In this document: positions 22,360 through 35,808 of the stretch, piece after piece | How the letters are laid out: each line of letters starts with the position of its first letter | Numbering within the stretch: the first letter of the stretch is position 1 | NCBI RefSeq assembly: GCF_018320785.1 | Contig: NC_054873.1 | Coordinates: 22,410,196-22,474,195 of the forward strand | DNA from: Cheilinus undulatus | Taxonomy: Eukaryota; Chordata; Actinopteri; Labriformes; Labridae | DNA length: 64,000 nucleotides | Direction of reading: 5' to 3' | Made by a program: the position numbers and the translations under genes | The notes under the pieces: generated by a model | Seen by the model: only the letters and a program-made list of their open reading frames with translations | Told to the model about the DNA's origin: nothing | Database searches by the model: none

Positions 22360-24630
22360 CTGAGTATTTTCATGGTAAAGAGTTTTGTTTTCATTAAAAG
22401 GAGAAGATCGGCCCAGGAAGTGTTCTGTTCAAATGTAACTCATTTTACCAGTGAAGTGTGTGAACAACACTGTAGACTGCAGTCTCTAACAGTCTGATAT
22501 TGTCAAATTAGGAATTCACTCACTCAAATATACAAAAAACAATAATATGTACTACATATTCTTTAACAAACTATAACCATAAGTGTAAACATTTATATAA
22601 TCTCATGGTTTTATATATGACTGATTTTAAATGACACCATAGTCTCGGCTTTGCTTCCATTTCCTCTGCTTTATGTGCATTTCAAATGCAAATATGCCAA
22701 CTCAGGATTTTAGGATTACAAGATGATTGTGTTGTCATTTTGAGATCAGATGCTGTAATTATGAAAATACTCATAATTGCAATATAAGGAGTTACAATTT
22801 TTTCATTATTGAATGCAGTTTACTCCCTAACATTTGAACGAATTTTTGGTTTAAAGTTTGATGTCAAAGTGCAAACTGACTGACCCCTAGTGCCCCTGAC
22901 TAATAAGTCAGGATTTACTCTGAAATTGTATGGAGTAGACAGATAAATCCATATCCTGTGTATTGCCCTTTGATTTTTATTCAAACACTTAAAAGAACCA
23001 ATTTAATTCTCTCTGATATTTAAAACAGAACTACACATAAATGCAGAGGTATTCTGTGAAATCCTGTCTGTAATCGTCCCCACAGGGCAGTGAACTCAGC
23101 ACATTTCTGATCCCTGATCCAGTGCTTCCTGCAGACTTCTCTGAAGTATCTCTTTGTTGGTAGACCAGAACAGACGCACAAGCACAGAACAACCTGCTGA
23201 AACCATCACCCACACTGGATCCGGCCTTATTAGCTGTGGCTGTATCATACAAGTGTGTCTTTCATCTGTGAGGTAACAACATCACTAAGTCTGAGTGTCT
23301 CTAGGGTCACATGAAAGCCCAGAGACTGGATTAAGGCCTTCTGGTGACCCTGTCTACATCACAGAGGGTGAAGTGTTAATCGCAGCAGTAGAGGAGCCAG
23401 TAAAGAAGCAGACTGTGAGGTGTCTCCCTGATCGGATCTGCAGGCGAGGTCTTTTTGTGTGTCAGTCTTCATGATAGGCTGTTAAAAGCCTTCGGGGTGC
23501 TGTGATCTGAGAGCGCACTTCAGTGGAAACACATGTGGTTCTGCTTTAGGTTGAGGGAAATTGGATTAAAGAAATTCTTCTTGAAACAGCCTGAATTGTT
23601 CCTGCCAGAACAACTGTGAGCGGCTGACACAGATGAAACCACAAATCAATCTGAAACTAATATTTAGCTTCTCTTTTTCATGTTAAGTAAGTCACAGCAG
23701 AGGAGGGGAGGTTCTGCTCAACACATTTAATGCAGAGAAGTGAGAGGTGGCCTGGCTTCAATAGTACTTTTCTCTGCTCAACTAAGTACCCTGAATGAAA
23801 CACATGCTTTCCATCAACGGGATGTTATTGCAGTGCTGGCAGAAGGAGACACTGGCTGTGTGAATCAACACCGTCATCTCAGCCAATGTAAGTGGAAAAA
23901 GCTCACAGGTGTCAATGTAACCACAGAGCCTGATTGCATTCACCACTTTGCCTTAAATCATTTTTTAAGTGGGGCAATAAAAGATTTAAAGCAGAACTTC
24001 AGCACAGGCTCAGGAATATTTCTTTTAAGGGTTTAAATGGAGACCACATGTGCAATTCATAGAAAGTAAGTCATATATTAGTGTGATTGAAAAAAGGTTG
24101 GAATCTTGGCTGAGGTGAATAAACTATAATCAACAGAAATACAGCAGGCTACAGGCTGTTTACGTGACTCAAATAACCCACGTTAGCCAGAGGTAGCACG
24201 TAGCGAGGAGGAGTGTGGACGGCACAAGACACCAATAAAGCACCTGCAGAAATGTAAGAGGGGATAAATGCAGGATAGATTTATTTGTTAGTCCTTTATT
24301 GTGATAGGACTGTGGATGGAGTCAAAAACAGGAGTAAGAGAAGAGGAATGGCATGGAGGGAAGGAGCTATGGGTCGAACTTGAACTAGGACTTCCCACTT
24401 TGAGGGCAACTGTCTCTTTACATGGGCTGTGGACTTTACCTCCAGGCCTCTTGCACCTTATAAGGAAACATTTTAAACAAAAAATAACTAAAAACAAATA
24501 AAAACTTTTAGGCCTTCATCCATGTAATGTGTGCAGGGTCTCCCTTCAGCACTATAACACAATGAAGGTGTCCCACCTTACATTAAGAGACAACCTTTAG
24601 GTGCTTTTCAACAGCAGGAATGTCCCCAAG
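22360..24630. other. Gene-free region
   Basis: Mixed AT-rich sequence. Short frames (for example 23740-24036 plus) show no domain or convincing splice context. No repeat structure could be assigned with confidence. Confidence 0.4.
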
Positions 24631-24639
24631 GAACCTTTA

Positions 24640-24961
24640 AAGGAGCTCTGTGCTTTCCAACCCTGCTCAGAACGAGCTGTTTCTGTGACTGTGGCTTTAA
24701 ATGTTAGTGAGCTGTCTTCAGGGACTCCGCCCCTGAATACAGAAAATGGATGTGGATCCTCCCTCATCTGAGAGGAGGATCAGGAGAGGAGGGCGGAACT
24801 TTCTTCCAAGCTGGGAGCGGTGCTAACTCCCCACATGACATCATGAGGGGGAAATCTGAGAACGGCTTGTTTCAGCACACATTTTCTGAAGTGCCAGAGG
24901 CACATATTTTTGTTATAAAAGCCTGAAAAAGTGTATTTTGCACAATATGCGACCTTTAATG
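24640..24961. repeat. Dispersed fish repeat (MITE-like)
   Basis: A block with CTCCGCCCCTGAATACAGAA, a CATGACATCATGAGGGG core and a right end TTTTGCACAATATGCGACCT/TTAA, the pattern of a repeat common in percomorph genomes. The left end CTTTAAAGGAGC is a weak inverse of the right end. There is no coding. Recognition is from memory of the repeat type. Confidence 0.45.
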
Positions 24962-25739
24962 CTGATGTCTTTGTAAAATTAAACCATGAGCAAATACATT
25001 TGCTTTTGTGGTGGTTGCTTTTACGTTTTTATGTATTTGAAGGGGTAGTAAATCCAACAGCTGGATAGGATCCCCCCAGCCCCCATGGAGTCTAGACACT
25101 GTTGGTGTTGGAAGAAGAATGATAAAATGAGGACTGGACTTCTAAGAAGATTGAGCAGACACTGATGAGATGATTTGGAGGTGACAATGAAGGGATACAG
25201 GATAGCACAGAGGAGCTGGATCTGGACAGTGATGAGAAGTATTGGAGGTAGCTGGGGTGGAGGGTTGCAGTTGCATTGAAACAACAGACTGACTGCAGGT
25301 GGGAGGAGAACAGATTTTAAGATGTAACAGCAGCAGGATGATTGAATCTAGAGGTCATGGCAGATGGGGACTTAAATGAGCAGATGCCCATACCATCTGA
25401 TTACCAGAGCGGGAAAAGGGAGACAGGCGAATGAGTGATTATTAATAAATGTAAGGATGACTGGAAATGAAACAGTCTTTTTGCTTGAACTTGCACTGAG
25501 CTTCATTACAAGTGATTATTTTCACCAACCTTTCCTGGTTAAAACCACCAAATATCAAATGACATGTCTCGGTTGATTCTCATTGAAAAAAATACATACA
25601 CACAAGGTGATTATTATAATAAATTATGATTTATCGTATAGCCTTAAAGGGATTTGTGAAGTGCATTACCGACCCATTTTAACCCCTTACAAATACCACG
25701 CCATTTGCAGTAACTCAGCCAAAATTGGACTGGACAGCT

Positions 25740-25990
25740 GTGGGACAGGACGGTGGATTGGTGGTTGGCCCTGATACCTCACAGCAAAAAGAATCCTGGT
25801 CAATAAACATGCTCCTTTGGTTAATTGGCGACTTTAAATTGCTCATAGGTGTGAAGGTGACATCTTGTTGTCTCTAAATGTAAGCCTTGTGATTTACTGG
25901 CAACCTTTTATGGCCTCTCGTCCAGTGATAGCTGGGATTGACTGCAGCCCCTGTGACCCCAAAAGGGATAAGCAGTATAGTTAATTGACG
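25740..25990 (+). repeat. SINE-like dispersed fish repeat
   Basis: Ordered words typical of a very common teleost repeat: ACGGTGGATTGGTGGTTGGC, CCTCACAGCAAAAAGAATCC, GGTTAATTGGCGACTTTAAA, GTGATTTACTGGCAACCTTT, CTGCAGCCCCTGTGACCCC and AAAAGGGATAAGCAGTATAG. The copy is degenerate, with an internal deletion after the first third. No RNA polymerase III boxes are claimed. Confidence 0.65.
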
Positions 25991-26392
25991 GATGATTAAA
26001 ATCAGTACCAGAGCATTCAACTTATATGAGACTGCGTTCTGTTGGAAATGACAGCCGTTCAGTTTAGGAAAATTTAGTCTTGTCAACGTAGCTCAAGGCT
26101 AAAATTATATCATTTTGTGCAGTGATAATTAAGACTCTTTATCGTTGAAACTTTGCCAGATACATGCCTTGCTTTAAAAAAAAAAAAAATGTTTGTCTAA
26201 ATCCAATCTGAAGATTTTCTCAATGAGATGAGAGCATTTGATCTAAGAAGGCTACCATTTGGTGAAGCGATGAGAACTTTCTGCTCTCTACTAGCACTGT
26301 TTTAAGAGAACTGGAAAACAATTTTAAGTGGGTCCACACAATGCTCCAGCAAACACAAAATGAGCTACCAGCAACTTTAACAATGAGTGACT

Positions 26393-26398
26393 TTTATT
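26393..26398 (-). terminator. morf4l1: Poly(A) signal for morf4l1
   Basis: AATAAA on the minus strand (TTTATT on plus), about 375 nt past the TGA at 26774. It is the first canonical hexamer found downstream and implies a 3' end near 26370-26385. Cleavage was not observed directly. Confidence 0.6.
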
Positions 26399-26773
26399 AG
26401 AAAATGATGACAGCTTACGAGACAAATTTAGCCAGCATCTGAACCAAACAGGAAACAAAAATAGAATTAGGATGAAATTCCTTTTTCAAAAGATCTTTGT
26501 AAACAAAAGGAAACAAAAAAAGTTTAATAAAAACTAAAAAGTGGTACTCAAAAACATACCAATACAGGAAGAGCGGACTCAGCAGCTTTCCACATGAAAG
26601 AAAATGAATTTGTCCAGGGATTAGTGACATCTCGCTCTGATTCTTCCACAATAAATCAACAGATCTTGCAAAATCCATTCTCTGAAGGCTTTTTGTGAAA
26701 TCATGTTGACACCTAAGAAAGTTGTTTCCAAACTTCCGCACACAAAGGCTTCAGATCCTAAAGTAGAAAAACC

Positions 26774-29700
26774 TCAGACTGCCTTTCGGTGGTACTCTGG
26801 AGGTGCAACCTCGTAGTCACTGGCATTGAAGAGAGATGCAGAGTTCTTTACAAGATACCTGAAACAAAGAGACGTGTTTTTATCCTTTCTGCTGAGCATG
26901 AATAAAAGATTAAAAACAAAACTTAGTTTCAAACACTTTTGTGAGCGCTCACTTGAGAAAGTCTTGTAGATAACTGAGCAGCAGTGCAAGGCTCTTCTCA
27001 TCCAGCGGAGTGTATGCCAGCATCGCTCCGATCCTCACTTTAAAAATCAGAAAGAGACAGAATATCACGCGCAAGATCACTGCTGAACTTCAAAAGGAAA
27101 GTCTGCTGCTGTTTCAATATTGATTAAAGCTAAGTGTAACACTGATAAAACAATCCCACAATGTGCTAAAGCTAAATAATCAACCTGACAAGTTATCTTA
27201 CAGAATTTAAGTGCAGCTTTCATTGTGTAAAACATAATGGGTTACCTCTATTTTTGACAGTTATTGAGATGACCAGGGTGTCTCGTGGATATTAAGTTAA
27301 AGACTGAATATAAAACCGAGATCCCTGTACACAGCCCAGTCAGATGCAGTTGGTTGCAGGAGAAAAGTAAAGAGAAATTATCTGCTGCACATTGAAAACG
27401 ACTTTTTTTTTTTGTTCTTGTAACTCTGCTTTATTGTCGACATCATGTTTGTTATGCTTAGTGATCTGGTTAATGAATGGTTATGTGACCACGTGTATAA
27501 AGCACACCTGTGTATGACCGTTAGATTATGCTGGATGAACCTGAAGAAACTACAGGAAAAACGAACTGTTCTCTCAGAATAGAGTCTAAGTCAAGTAATT
27601 TCAGTGTGTAGTGGATTGTTTCTCTTTAAAGACTTTTTAAGATATGCTTCTGGGCTTTGATGCCTTTGGTCCGTCGTAGCCACCAGGCCATCTGTGCCCC
27701 AAATTAAAGACTTTTTAAGACTTTAGAGAGGAAGTACATTTCAGAATATCAAGTTTAGGAAGATTCTAAGACCCTTACTGCATATCTTTAAACTTAGATT
27801 TTATGTCCCCGAAAGGAAATTCCATTTAACAGGACTGTATCCATCTGACAAACAAATTGAGAAATGCTACATATACAAACCCAATGATAGAAAATGCACT
27901 TCCTGAGCTATTCAGCAAGGCTTTCTGTTCAGGGCAGCTGGGATCAGGCCCTTCCCAAAGTTAGCTCTCCTGTGCCAAAAGCTGTTTCCACAAAGCAGTT
28001 CAGTTTGGCACGGTATGTAAATATTTGCTTTTCCACTATCAAGATTTGAGAAAGGTTTATATATATATATATATATATATATACTTTTTTTTTTTTAAAG
28101 AACTGTACTGTCCTACATTTTTTGAACCACTCCGTTGAGGTACCAAGTGGATCTATCTGACCCTAAAGAGTGGAGCAAGACTGACTCCCCTCTGTTTATT
28201 GGTTGAAATAATCTTCACTTCTTGTGCAATGGCTGTAATAACAGACAAACACAATGACCATGTTTTGTATGTAACTGAACAACTTTTAGCACTCATTTGC
28301 TTTTAACAATAATGGTGATATACACATTTAGCAACCTTGTGAGGTACTGGTTGGAAAAAAATTCAAGTTACAAGCCATAGTGACATGCTGTGGACCTGGC
28401 TCTTTTATATAAACAATAGAGAGACAGCTACCTTTTCAGAGCCAGTGCGCTTTTTTTTTGGATCTTTGTTGTTTTAAAGAAATCAAAAAGCCACACAGTA
28501 CAAGAAGAGCCATTTGGGAGCTAAAAGACTAGCTAAGCTGAGCAGCGCCAAATGAGCCGTATCTCAAAAATTCCCACAACTACCAAACCATATCAAATGT
28601 AATGTACTAAACAGGACTTGATGGAAACATACAGCGCCGTGAAAAAGTATTTACCCCCCTTTCTGATTTTTTTGCATTTTTATCCCACTTAAATGTTTCA
28701 AATCATCAAACCAATTTTAATATCACAACAAAAAGACAAGTGAATACAAAATGCGCTTTCTAAATGATGATTTTTATTTATTAAGGGGGAAAATCCCAAA
28801 CTTATCCGGCCCTATGTGAAAAAGTAATTGCCTCCTGAACCTAATGACTGGTTTTGCTATCCTTGGCAGCAATGACTGAAATCAAGCGTTTGCGATTACT
28901 GGTGCTGAGTCTTTCACATCGCTGTGGGGGAATTTTGGCCAACTCTTCAATTGTTTTAACTCTGCCATATTGGAGGGTTTTCAAGCATGAAGTGCCTGTT
29001 TAAGGTCACACCACAGCATCTCAATTGGGTTTAAGTCCAGACTTTGACTTAGCCACTCCAAAACCTTAATTTTGTTTTTTTGAGCCAATCAGAGGTGGAC
29101 TTGCTGGTATGTTTCTGGATGTTGTCCTGCTGCATAACTCAAGAGCGCTTGAGCTTGAGGGCACGAACTGATTGCCGTACATTTGCCTTCAGGATTTTCT
29201 GGTACACAGCAGAATTCATGGTTCCATCAGTCACAGCAAGTGGTCCAGGTCCTGAAGCAGCAAAGCAGCCCCAGATCATCACACTGCCACCACGTTTGAC
29301 TGTTGGCATGATATTCTTTTTATCAAATGCTGTGTTATTTTTACGCCAGATGTAACGGGCCGCACACCTTCCAGAAAGTTCAACTTGAGTCTCGTCAGTC
29401 CACAGAACATTTCTCCAAAAGTCTTGGGGAACATCAAGAGTTTCTTGGCAAATGTGAGACAAGCCTTTGTTTTCCTTTTTGTCAGCAGTGGTTTTGGCCC
29501 ATGGATGTCTTTTTGCCCAGTGTCTTTCTTCTGGCTGAGTCATGAACTCTGACATTAACTGAGGCCAGTGAGGCCTGCAGTTCTTTGGATGTCATTCTGG
29601 GTTCTTTTGTGACCTCCTGGATGAGTCGTCGTTGCACTCTTGGAGTAATTTTGGTTGGCAAACTACTCCTGAGAAGGTTCACCACTGTTCCAAGTTTTCT

Positions 29701-32700
29701 ACATTTGTGGATAATGGCTCTAACTGTGGTTCGTTGGAGTCCAGAAGCCTTGAAAATGGCTTTGTGACCTTATCCAGACTGACAGATTTCAATCACTTTA
29801 TTTTTCATTTGCTCTCGAAGCATGATGCATGCTCTTCTTTTCTGACAGGTTTGTTTTAAGTGATTTCTTTATTCAACAAATCTGGCAGTAATCAGGCCTG
29901 GGTGTGGCCAGTGCAATTGACCTCAGCTGTCCAAGAACTACAGTTAACCACAGTTAACTCATGATTTAACAAGGCAATTACTTTTTCACACTGGGCCAGA
30001 TAGGTTTGATTTTTTTCCCCTTAATAAATAAAATCACCATTTAGAACCTGCATTTTATATTTACTTGGGTTGTCTTCGTGAGATATTAAAATTGGTTTGA
30101 TGACCCGAAACATTTAAGTGTGATAAATATGCAAAAAAAATAAGGAATCAAAAAGGGGGAAAATACTTTTTCACGGCACTGTACCATAGGTGTAATGTGT
30201 CTTCAACCAGAGGGCAAGGGCATGGGTTGAGGTGGATCTTCAGCGGATATCAGGCTGTGAAATTTCATAATTGCATTAAAAGCAGCAATTATTTTTGTAT
30301 GAAGTAGTACTTTAAAGGTTTACAAAAAAAGTCTGAAGAAAAGACTTTAAGCTGACTGAAGTGAAACTATTGCACTTTGTAGAACCACCTTTACTGGTAC
30401 GTTAGGTAAACTTATTTTTGTAAAATATTGAGCTATTTGAAAGGAGCACTGTAAAAACGTCAGGTTTTTGTGTTTTTTTAGTGTTACTTAATTGTACGTT
30501 TTAAATTGAGAAATACAAACTTCAAAACTACCATTATTCTCTTCATTTTTGTTGATAACCTAGCAAGAGGACTATTTAATAGATTACCGTAAATGTAACA
30601 GCAAATTGCAACATTGTCCAGTATTATTGCAATCGCACATTATTACCAAATCCTGCAGGGCTAATGTAGAAGATAATGCTCTGTTATAACAGCAGAAGGG
30701 GAGAAGAAGAAGGGGGCAACAACATTTTTTTTCAGTTTTCAGATGTCTGACTCTCTGCTGCCCCCTTCTCTCAATGTCACTCGTGGCTGTCTGCCATTCT
30801 CACTCCATAGCTATGAGTTTGTGCCTGTTACTCAAAGTAAATTGTAGTACAGCAGACTAATGTTGTGCCTTTTTTTTACCAAAGAGTCTGAGTAGGTGAG
30901 GAGCGCCGTAGATCTGAGACATCGATGTATCGGGGTGGTTGGCCAGGATGTCTGCGTACTGTGGCCTCTCAAATTTGTAGAGGAGTTGTGTCCCCAGCAT
31001 GACGTTGAAATATTCCCTGATACCAGCGACCACTTCGTTCACAGCAAACTCCCTTAGCAACAGAAGACAAATTATTAATACCTATGTGATACATGATTTT
31101 CAAATAAACAAGTGAGCTGTTTTATTAATTGCAATGACTTTGATTTTCAGCAGCTTAGTAAGAGAGGGAAAACATCATAGGTAAAATGACAAGTAATGGT
31201 GTTTTTTTTTGTTTTTGTTTTTTTACTTGCTGTCAGAGTTTCCTCTTGATTTCTTGTAATTTGCATAATCTTCAAGGACAGCATCGACGTTCTTTTTGGC
31301 AGGTAGGTGGAAAAGCTGAAGGCATAAAACAAAAGAAACAAACAGTGATAAATTACTTTAGATATGTTAAAGTAAAAACACTAGAGTGTGTACTTAATGA
31401 ACACAATGAAGTGTAATGTTGATTATTCAAAGAAAGGAGTGACTAGTTTCCAACCTGTTTTTGCCGTGTAATCAGGTCCCAGTCATCCACAAGCCAAGGT
31501 TTCAACTCCTCTGGGATTTTTACTTTAACCTCCACTCTATTTATGAAGGTCTCCTCCTGAACAAAACAGAACAATTTTAGGAAATCACCCACAAGTGGAT
31601 GTTTTTGCTGGTTCACACAGATAATGCAGGGATATCAGCATGTCCAACATAAGGCTGCAACTATAGAGACTACAGCCTCTTTCTATGTTTCTTTCATTTC
31701 ATCTCTGTGTTATTTTATAATCAGTGATGCATTCAAAAAGCCACCTACCAAAGGAAATAAAATCAGTTAAAGCAACTTAGATTTATGAGCTTACACTTTC
31801 AACTGTTGGGTCAACTCGTGCCCTCTTCTTCCTTGGAGGGTGGGTTGGTTCTCCTCCTGAACTCGTTCCTTCTCCTGCTCCAGGAGCTGCAGCACACAGA
31901 AACACACCAAATTAGTATTTAATTAACGGCAGAGATCATGTTTAAAGGCAGTTTGAATGTATATAGTAATGACATAAAAAAGCAAACACATCTATTCCAT
32001 TGTAATTTCGTTGTTTAAGTACGTGTAGCAAACAGCTTTAAATTCTGAGCATTCACTGTGTGATATACTTACTCTTTTGTTTGTTCTTTTTGGTTTTCCT
32101 ACAAAACAAGAAAAATACAATCATAAAATGTACTTTAAAAACCCTTTAAAAACTGATAGGAGGCATAATAGCAACTCATGATTTGCACTCACACATCATT
32201 TTTCGGCGGTGGAGCAGGTATCTTCTTATTCGGTGCGGCACCCCTCATTCTTCCTTCTACATAATGGTCTCTGAAAAATCAAGCAGAAGAAAAAGGTCAA
32301 ATACTCTGAGAAACTACTGGTATTTAGAAGAAAGTATAAGGAAATAAAATAAAACTCTTCTTGGTGCTCGTGTTTATAAAAGTGTTGATTTAAGTTTGTA
32401 AAAACACTCCTCAAAAAACACCACCAACAACAAGCAAGCTTCCATTAAAAAAGAGATGAAATGAACTTACTGATTGGCCCTCTGAAGCTCTTTCTGTTTC
32501 TGCAGATTACTGTCCACATACTTAAGCACTCGGCTTTCAGGAACCCATTCGTCCCAGCTGGAAGAGCAAATGCACACAAAGAAATCCATCACTTTATCCA
32601 TCTTTACCGTGAAATCTTGATTTAATTGAGACGATTCATTTTAACTTAGAACTTACTTCTTATTCCACCCGCTGTAATGAATAAAGTATTTGATTTGTTT

Positions 32701-33904
32701 GTCCTTGATGTTTATCTTAACACACTGTAAAGACAGAGAGATATTTTGTCAGTGTGTTTTATATTAGTGACACAAAAGAGGATCATATGATCAGAGGAAC
32801 GGTCTAACTATCATGGCCTACCTTAGCTTCGTAGAGCAATGGCCCATGAAAACACAGCACTCTTTCACCTGAACAGAGTGTTGGTAAATTAAAATCAGCA
32901 TGTTCAGATAGAACAAAATGGAATTGTGAACAACAATCGTTTACACTAAAAGTAAAACTATTTGACTGCTCACATGTCAGTCATAGACATATCTTTTTTT
33001 TTGATGACTGAGAACAAAGCTACTATCAATGCTATAAGGCATCTTAAGCACTAACGAGGTACTTTACACTGGCAACCTTTTTTTGGATTTTAAATTCATC
33101 ATTAATAAAGACACATAAGCTATACAAATGGTGATGATAACCATAAAAGTATAAAGTTGTTGCTTTGATACAGATATCTCTGTTATATTAGTGATTCGTA
33201 GTTTTAAAAAGTACAGAAGCTTTGCAAGTTAAACTACACATCATCAGCCACACTGTAGAAAAGGAGGCACAGCTTTGTCTACATTACACAAAGACAGTGT
33301 GTAGTGCTGTTCAAGCAGTATGAAGGATTTCACATGCGATTCTGATGATTACAAGAAATAATCCCACATTGGCGCCAAGGATGTCGCCATTACTGTTATT
33401 GCTATACATTAAAAACCTGTATCGATATAATTTAATTTCCGAACTATCGTATCAAAGTATTGAAATCCGATATGACAGCTCTTGTTAGCAGCACAGTAGG
33501 CCAACAAAGACTCGGTTCAGAGAGACCAGAGGTGGGCGGTGAAACCAATAAGAAGCTAACGCTACCGCTGAATGAAGCCACTTTTGTTTATCTTGCTATC
33601 CAAAAAGCCAAGGAAATTTAACCCATGGGCTTTACTCAGATGCTACTACACGGGTATGATTCTGTGATGTGAAAATAACATTTGACGAGCGTAGCTCGGA
33701 GAAAACGATCAAGACTTGTTTTGTGCAACAACAATGAAGGCTAACGGTGCTAGCTGTGCCAAGGCGACAGTGTTGTAATGCTGGCTAACGTTTTTCAGCT
33801 TCTGAAGGCTACCGCACGGACTAACGCCAAAATCTATCAAAAATTTAAACAACCGAAGTGTTACCTTCTTGAAATTTAGGTTTCGGGTCCTGTTTCGGCG
33901 CCAT
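26774..33904 (-). CDS. morf4l1: MORF4L1 / MRG15 chromatin reader (12 coding exons, 323 aa)
   Basis: Mortality factor 4-like 1 is a nuclear subunit of the NuA4/TIP60 acetyltransferase and SIN3 deacetylase complexes; its chromo-barrel binds H3K36-methylated nucleosomes (family knowledge). Exons, 5' to 3' on the minus strand: 33865-33904, 32822-32868, 32657-32724, 32471-32557, 32193-32270, 32073-32098, 31795-31886, 31455-31556, 31227-31315, 30880-31052, 26953-27037, 26774-26858. They sum to 972 nt, and all junctions are GT-AG with matching phases. The start [18 protein letters not shown] is the canonical N-terminus. The chromo-barrel spans about residues 12-62 and keeps the aromatic-cage residues Y26, Y46, W49 and W53. 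A basic stretch [12 protein letters not shown] precedes the MRG domain (about 152-323), which holds [20 protein letters not shown] and ends EYHRKAV. The length equals the common human isoform. The 3.8-kb intron between exons 10 and 11 carries a Tc1 transposon. Nothing is broken, so it is very likely functional. Confidence 0.97.
28056..28083. repeat. (AT)n microsatellite
   Basis: About 28 bp of pure AT dinucleotides in the large morf4l1 intron, followed by a T-run. Confidence 0.9.
28632..30181 (-). mobile_element. Tc1-like transposon, near full length, dead transposase
   Basis: A 1550-bp element flanked by TA on both sides (28630-28631 and 30182-30183). The termini match as inverted repeats: the left starts CAGCGCCGTGAAAAAGTATT and the right, reverse-complemented, starts CAGTGCCGTGAAAAAGTATT. 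Similarity continues inward for about 200 bp, and an internal copy of TGAAAAAGTAATTGCC sits at the inner end of each arm, giving an IR/DR layout. Minus-strand remnants read as Tc1 transposase: a helix-turn-helix part with [19 protein letters not shown], then [11 protein letters not shown] and [18 protein letters not shown] of the DDE core, then [13 protein letters not shown]. In-frame stops separate these parts, so it is a pseudogene. It lies in the intron between morf4l1 exons 10 and 11, in the gene's orientation. Confidence 0.92.
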
Positions 33905-34070
33905 TCACGGATTAAACTAACAAAATATGGGAAAAATCGCTAGCTCCCATTCCAGTCTGAAACGGCGCCGCTATCTAAAAACGTCATAATCAACCATCAA
34001 TGAGATGACGTACTAATGACGCGCCCATATGTGCGACTCTCAATTCTGCCTTCTGTGAAGCTGAGAGGCG
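33905..34070 (-). promoter_or_regulatory. morf4l1: morf4l1 promoter with three CRE/ATF-like half-sites
   Basis: The short region upstream of the morf4l1 start contains three TGACG cores within about 45 bp: ACGTCAT at 33981-33987, TGACGT at 34006-34011 and TGACG at 34017-34021. CpG-containing sequence (GGCGCC, GACGCGCC) lies around them and no TATA box is evident. This looks like a housekeeping CpG/CRE promoter. A composite transposable element starts at 34097, so the unique promoter is under 200 bp. The transcription start is inferred. Confidence 0.5.
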
Positions 34071-34096
34071 TTGAAGTACTTTGAACTAGCTTTAAC

Positions 34097-35808
34097 CAAA
34101 GGTGGAAAAAGTACACGACTATTGTACTCAAGTCAAATTTTACCGAAGAAGAAGACATACTTTATTAATCCCTGAAGGGAAATTCACAGTTTTTACAGTT
34201 ACACTGGTTAAAATTCACAAAAGTAAAAACGGTCTATGAATCTACTCTTCTAAAACTAAAAAAAGTATTTAATTTACAGTGAACTTAAATACTAAGCAGC
34301 TACTGAGGAGTTTCACAGTAGAATGTATTTCTCCCTATTGGTAGTAACAAGAGAATAGGTATCCAACCAGGTTAATCAGGTAAAGTCACACCTCTATAAT
34401 AAAGTAAAATTCCTAGCAAAATTGACAGAGATGGGAAAAGTAATATGGACTTGACTTTAACAATTTTATAATGTCTATGTGGGTCTACACTTCATATAGC
34501 TAAACTGCACTTTTAAAGTGCTAAATAAAATATTGTATATTATCACGTCCCTGACAAGAATACAGCAGAGCCATTCTCATGGCAAGGTAAAGCATGATGC
34601 ACTATGCATCCTTTAGGAATACCTGACGTCACAGGCATGAACTCTAACCCTGTGGATAACTTCACTCATGGTGCCAATGTCTCTTAACAACAAAAATGAC
34701 AACAATCCACTAAAAACTATTACTATTAGAACCGCAGCAGGGATCACTGTACAGGCAACATCTTAACACAGCTAGATGCATATAAAACACATCTGCTCAA
34801 GGGCAAGTTGGGAACTTTGCCCACAGAAATCCCCACAGATTTGAAATCCAAGTGGGCAGAGCTTAGATCAGTTTACTCTACAGAGCTGAGCTAACACAGG
34901 TGGATCGACACTGTCAAATAACTCCCACACTGACACATTTGATCCAGAATGGAGTCAAACTTACATTTTGGGAGTTAAAATCAATGCTGAGATGTTTTAA
35001 CACTGAGATATGAAGAGTTTTGTGCACAACAGCTGTTTTGGGATGTGATGTGGAATCAGTCAAGGCCAGCTCTGTCCTGGGATGCCCTCTGGAACTTGTG
35101 GAGGAGGTGGGGGAGAGGAAGATGACATCCAAACTGTCCTCCATGATGGACAAGGCTTCCACTCCCTCCAACACACACTCACTGCACTAAGGAGCTTCAT
35201 TAGTGACAGGATGCTCCACCCAAAGTGTGTGAAGGAGAGCAATTGAAGGTCATTCCTTCCTGCAGCTGTTAGACTCCACAACAAAAACTGCTCCAAATAA
35301 TCCCTGTACAATAATTTTTAAATGCAGAATATGTGCACGTTTGTTTATATATATGTGTATATAGGTGTACATAGAAATATCTCCACCATATCAAATAGGT
35401 AATATATCCAACATGTACATAACTACTGTAAATACTATTCAGGTGTTTTTTTAATTTGTAGTTTACATTTTTATATGTCCTATTTTGTATTTATTCATGG
35501 TCCTAAATGCTTGTTCTTCCTACTGTATATTGTTCTATGTGTCTAACTGCATGCTTTGCTTACACCACTCTTGCTGCTGTAAAATTTGGAATTTCCCCTT
35601 GTGGGACTAATAAAGGAATATCTTATCTTAGCTTATTCTCTTATGTGCTACTGCATGGTCAACAGAGTATTGTAGTCAAGTAGAAATACAGTTACTCTGG
35701 TTAAAAGTGACTTAAAGTAAAAGTACTAATTTAAAAAAATTACAAGTACCCAAAAAATACACAATTACAGTAACTTAAATTGATGTAATTAGCTACTTTC
35801 CAACCCTG
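34097..35808. mobile_element. Composite hAT-type element containing LINE pieces
   Basis: The ends are inverted: left CAAAGGTGGAAAAAGTACAC and right ...GCTACTTTCCAACCCTG, the pattern of a common fish non-autonomous hAT. Flanks GCTTTAAC (34089-34096) and CTTTTAAC (35809-35816) match at 7 of 8. Inside are a minus-oriented LINE 3' tail (from about 34145) and a plus-oriented LINE 3' end (about 35050-35640), so other elements jumped into it. It fills much of the gap between the morf4l1 promoter and the pias1 3' side. Confidence 0.7.
35050..35640 (+). mobile_element. LINE (non-LTR retrotransposon) 3' end
   Basis: Words from the 3' end of a widespread fish LINE appear in order: a TGGACAAGGCTTCCACTCCC-like stretch, AAGGTCATTCCTTCCTGCAG, CTGTTAGACTCCACAAC, and the tail AATTTCCCCTTGTGGGACTA with AATAAAGG-type termination. 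Stops break any frame, so only a 5'-truncated relic remains. The clade is not assigned. Confidence 0.65.
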
